Assembly (NCBI GenBank): GCA_027186245.1
Contig: CP114486.1
Location: 8,136,501-8,200,500, forward strand
Reading direction: 5' to 3'
DNA length: 64,000 nt
Source: Coriaria nepalensis
Taxonomy: Eukaryota > Streptophyta > Magnoliopsida > Cucurbitales > Coriariaceae
Shown here: positions 60,090 to 64,000 of the stretch, in pieces
How the letters are laid out: each line of letters opens with the position of its first letter
Numbering within the stretch: position 1 is the stretch's first letter
The notes under the pieces: generated by a model
Told to the model about the DNA's origin: nothing
What the model saw: the letters and a program-made list of their open reading frames with translations, nothing else
Databases searched by the model: none
Made by a program: the position numbers and the translations under genes

Positions 60090-60560
60090 AGGGTCGGAAT
60101 GTATCATAGGGTCATCATCATCTATGACTAGACCCTTACCAAGATTTTCTACTAAAAATCCATGTCATTTGGCTTACCAAAATAATACTAGATCTATAAA
60201 TCTATTGTGCTCTGAGATTTCATAGTTGTCTCTTTCAAGAACGTCTTAGATGTATCGGTTTAGTGAGTATATAATTCTTGATTTGTAATTATTTTGTGGT
60301 TCTTGAATTTCTTCAAATTCAATCATACTCTCACTCGTTCTTTCAAAAAGAAAATCATTTATAAGAAACATCTCAATATCATAACAAACATCTTTTGTTA
60401 TAGAGTGTTATGGAAACATTAACCTAACACATCTTTAGGATATCCCACAAAATAAAAAATTTCAAACCTTGCTTACAATCTTATCTCCATATTATAATAT
60501 AGTTTAATGACATTCCTCTACCATTCCATATCTCGTATGATGTAGAAAAGAAAAATAATA
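60090..60560 (-). mobile_element. Copia pol fragment (integrase-RT linker region)
   Basis: Wording and order match 43590-44050 of the large copia element on the same strand: GGGTCATCATCATCTATGA, AAGATTTTCTACTA, GTGCTCTGAGATTTCATAG, TTTTGTGGTTCTTGAA, ATTCCATATCTCGTATGA. No LTR or other domain accompanies it. Confidence 0.7.
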
Positions 60561-61777
60561 AAACGGAATTCTATTTCGTACATAGTAATAATATTTTTAG
60601 TCATAACCCTTGAATATTTTATGGAAGATTAATTTGACTAATCAAATAAAATCTAATAAGGTACGATACTTGCATTCAACATTCTAAAAGGTATCCATTA
60701 AGAGAGAATTGAATTCTCATTTTTAACTAAGAGAAATCCAATTATCATGCCTACGGTGAATGTTGACTCTTCACTCTTGCTTTCGTGGGAACAAGAGTAG
60801 CTATGGATTTAGAAGCTATGAACACTTTTTTCTTCTCTCATTTGTAGGCGAGTGAGTGACTTAATGAAAACGAGGAGAAGAGTTCACGTCTCAACCCATA
60901 ACTACCTTACATAGCTTTGATTCGATCTCTTAAGATCTAAGATCTAGATTTGATGCTTTTCATCTCTATTAACGAAAGCTAATAAACTTTCCATCCCCTA
61001 CTGAAGGAATGTAACTATAACTCCCGCCTTACTAGCCATTTAGTTTATCGAATACTTTTGGAGGAAACATGCATAGTTATTAGTTGCATTACTTTGTAAC
61101 TTAACTTTAAAATCCTTTTTTACAGAAATAATGTAATAATTTGAACTTTTATAAAACATTGTAATATAACTGAAATCCTTATCATAGGGAATTAATCCAA
61201 AAACTTTTAAACAACAACTATTATTTACAAAATATTTATATATATATATATAATATTTTCTAAGAGGTTTAAATTTTTCAAGTCTTTTTGCCTTTCCACA
61301 TGTCATGTCCCATATGTAGAATCCCACAAGACAGATCTTTTTCATTCACTCGATCCTTAGTCTATAGCTTTAACTTTGTAATTTCTTACAATACAAGGTA
61401 AAACTTACTAAGCTAGAAGCTTAGTATGTATAGAATCCTACTCACATGTTAATCTTTTAATGACTATTTTAAATTGATGTCTTTATGACTTATATCTAGC
61501 ATGCATGATTTCCTATCCTTTTATATGCTTAGGGCCCTTAGGATGCTGCAACTTGTATTTCAACTGATATATGATCAGTGTTCCGCTATGACCATTGCAA
61601 TGATCTGCTATGGCATTTTCTGTAGAATTATATGGAATCCTATATGATCGACAATTGATCTTTCTTATGATCCAGTAACACCTCACTTTAATATTATGCA
61701 TATGAATACTTATGATCTTTATTTACTTTAGCATAACATTAACTCCTTTTAAATCAGAAGTATGAACTTTGATGCAT
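60561..61777. other. AT-rich sequence, probably LTR or flanking TE DNA
   Basis: No coding domain on either strand. (TA)n run at about 61232-61252. May be part of the chromovirus LTR to the right, whose left edge I cannot place. Confidence 0.4.
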
Positions 61778-63545
61778 TAGTCTTAATCGTAGCATGTCAA
61801 AGCTTATATTATCCTTAAACTATCATGCTATATTATGTTTATACTAGTCATGATCTCATTTTTTGCATGTTAATAAAATCATTCCATTTCCACTTAACGT
61901 GCTATATAACAATCATAATTCTAATATTAACATTTACCTTAGCATAATAAATATTATCTTCAATTCATCATGCTTATTAACAATTATGCTAACCTCAAAT
62001 CAATATAACAATTATTCAAACAATTTTAGTATTACAATAATAAACAAATAAGCAATATCCTTATATTGTAGTGAGACTATATTTATAGAACTTTATAGAA
62101 GGTTGATAAGTTGAAAATCCTAATCCTCATTTCTTTTTCCCTCCTCTTCTCCTATTTTTCCTTACCTTCCTTTTCTCTCCTTTCTTTTCCTTTCTTCCTT
62201 TCTCTTTTATTTTTCCTCTTCCTCACGTTTTCTTTCTTCTGTTTCATTTACTTGCCGTAACCCCCTTTTTATAACAATTTTTTTTTTATGCTATCCTTAT
62301 TTAATTGGCACTTCAGTATTACACTAGTTAGTGTATTAAGCTTACTAATCCATGCATGAAGACATCTAATTAGGACACCAATTAGTATTTTAGGCCACTG
62401 GTCAATGTATGATGACATTTCATGCAAGTGTAGATGACTTCTTATGTTCATGCGCCACACTTTTTAGTTATTATTTTTTATTAATTATTAATTAAGCTTA
62501 TGTCCCTATTTAGTCTTAATTGTAGCATGTCAAAGCTTATAGGATCCTTAAACTATCATGCTATATTATGTTCATACTAGACATGATCTCATTGTTAGCT
62601 TGTTAGTAAAATCATTCTATTTCCACTTAACATGCTATATAACAATCCATGCATGAAGACATCTAATTAGGACACCAATTAGTATTTTAGGCCACTGGTC
62701 TATGCATGATGACATTTCATGCAAGTGTAGATGACTTCTTATGTTCATGCGCCTCACTTTTTAGTTATTTAGTTATTATTTTTTATTAATTATTAATTAA
62801 GTTTATGCCCCTATTTAGTCTTAATTGTAGCATGTCAAAGCTTATAGGATCCTTAAACTATCATGCTATATTATGTTTATACTAGTCATGATCTCATTTT
62901 TAACATGTTAATTTCCAATTAACATGCTATATAACAATCATAATTTTAATATTAATATTAACCTTAGCATAATAAATATTATCCTCAATTCATCATGCTT
63001 ATTAATAATTATACTATCCTCAAATCAATATAATAATTATTCAAATAATTTTAGCATCATAATAATAAACAAACAGGTAATATCCTTGTGTTGTAGTGAG
63101 AATACACTTGCAAAACTTTACAGAGGGTTAATAAGTTGAAGATCTTAATCCTCATTTCTTTTTACCTCTTCTTCTCTTCTTTTTTTATTTCCTTCTGTTT
63201 CTCTCTTTTCTTTTCGTATCATCCTTTCTCTTTTCTTCTATCCTTGACATTTTCTTTCTTCTTGCTTGATGGTTCATTTACTTGCTATAACCCACTTTTT
63301 ATAGCAAAGATGAGTCCTTATTTAATTGGCACTTCAGCATTACACTTGTAAGTGTATTAAGCTTACTAATCCATGAATGAAGACATCTAATTAGGACACC
63401 AGTTAGCATTTTAGGCCACTAATCTATGCATGATGACATTTCATGCAAGTGTAGATGGCTTCTTATGTTCATGCACCACACTTTTTAGTTATTTAGTTAT
63501 TATATATTTTTATTCATTATTAATTAAGCTTAAGCCCCTATTTAA
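61778..63545 (-). repeat. Three tandem units within or beside a chromovirus LTR
   Basis: Unit A 61778-62510 (733 bp), unit B 62511-62815 (305 bp, internally deleted) and unit C 62816-63545 (730 bp) each start TAGTCTTAAT.GTAGCATGTC and share CATGCTATATTATGTT and GACATCTAATTAGGACACC. Units A and C also each contain a pyrimidine-rich stretch next to a - strand TATA-like TTATAAAAA / CTATAAAAA. Confidence 0.85.
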
Positions 63546-63684
63546 TTTTAAAAATTATTAAAAGATCCCTTACTATTTCTATTATTAAAATTAGGTATAG
63601 GTGAGAATTAAAATTTTCTAATAAGTCCACTTTAAATTAATTTTCCCATTACTAGGCCTTGTTTAGAAATCCTGGGGGATTACA

Positions 63685-63698
63685 TCCTTCATTCCTTA
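63685..63698 (-). other. Polypurine tract and 3' LTR edge of the chromovirus
   Basis: The - strand reads AAGGAATGAAGGA, then TGTAATCCCCCAGGATTT. This is the characteristic chromovirus junction of purine tract and LTR start TGTAAT(A/C)CCC. The LTR therefore begins (in element orientation) at 63684. Confidence 0.65.
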
Positions 63699-63910
63699 TA
63701 AAAATTTCATTCTCAAAATTTTAGTCGGGCTAAATTTTACCAAATGCTTCTTGCAAATAAGCTTACATTACTAATTGTTTCCTTTAAGCAATATCCTTCC
63801 ACTTCCAGATTTTTACTCCTCCCGATTTTCTATCTTTAAATAGACTATCCATACAATGTTTTGAGTTCACATGCCATATACATTGTAACCCACATATACA
63901 TTTCCGTAGT

Positions 63911-64000
63911 TTAAAATAATTCTGGATGCTTTTGCTTTATTTCATCTTCCCTTTCCCATGTAGCCTCTTCCGTATTTCGACTTCACCATAATACATTTAT
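63911..64000 (-). pseudogene. C-terminal end of a chromovirus (Ty3/gypsy) pol, chromodomain tail
   Basis: The - strand ends EEATWEREDEIKQKHPELF with a TAA stop at 63911-63913, typical of the chromodomain terminus of plant chromovirus pol. One in-frame stop lies just upstream (about 63983). The rest of the element is beyond the window. The stop sits about 210 bp before the polypurine tract. Confidence 0.75.

Noticed and set aside
63136..63351. Phe/Ser-rich putative membrane peptide
   Set aside because: Translation of a CTTTTCT pyrimidine tract within the tandem LTR units.
1..64000. tRNA, rRNA, CRISPR, bacterial operon or integron features
   Set aside because: Nothing supports them; the window is plant nuclear DNA. 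tRNA-like words seen are primer-binding sites of LTR elements.

Overview
The window is nuclear DNA from a flowering plant, probably a eudicot. This follows from one plant-type protein-coding gene with many introns, TE families typical of angiosperms (Ty1/copia, Ty3/gypsy chromoviruses, Mutator-like elements with a DUF1985 gene) and AT-rich intergenic DNA. I see no bacterial, organellar, rRNA, tRNA or CRISPR features.

The only gene that looks intact is DDB1 (UV-damaged DNA-binding protein 1, the CUL4 E3-ligase adaptor), on the + strand from 10156 to 33634. Nineteen coding exons with GT-AG introns join in frame to 1,086 codons plus a stop. Two introns have been inflated by retrotransposons. Intron 4 (7.2 kb) holds an antisense copia element with a perfect CCAAT target duplication. 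Intron 7 (6.9 kb) holds a sense copia element with a perfect CTTTT duplication, into which a 1.5-kb gag-only gypsy element with a perfect ACGTC duplication is nested.

Layout: 1-~3.8 kb, 5' half of a decayed gypsy element on the - strand (RT start, protease, gag, PBS, LTR). 4.0-9.8 kb, Mutator-like DNA: two MURA transposase remnants (- strand) and, between them, a DUF1985 (Ulp1-type transposon) pseudogene (+ strand), ending about 400 bp from the DDB1 start codon. 10.1-33.8 kb, DDB1. 33.8-38.2 kb, AT-rich intergenic DNA with one orphan WAT1/MtN21-type transporter exon. 38.2-50.2 kb, a large old copia element (- strand) with ~1.9-kb LTRs, a partly duplicated leader and an insertion inside its RT. 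50.2-53.2 kb, a related LTR fragment and unassigned sequence. 53.2-58.6 kb, a second gag-only gypsy-type element. 58.95-59.78 kb, a 9-bp-period minisatellite. 60.1-60.6 kb, a copia fragment. 61.8-64 kb, tandemly repeated LTR DNA and the 3' end of a chromovirus pol.

No cellular pathway is assembled by neighbouring genes here. The interest lies in how an essential gene stays readable through about 14 kb of TE-filled introns, and in two separate gag-only LTR elements. All identifications are by eye from translated motifs; no database search was run.
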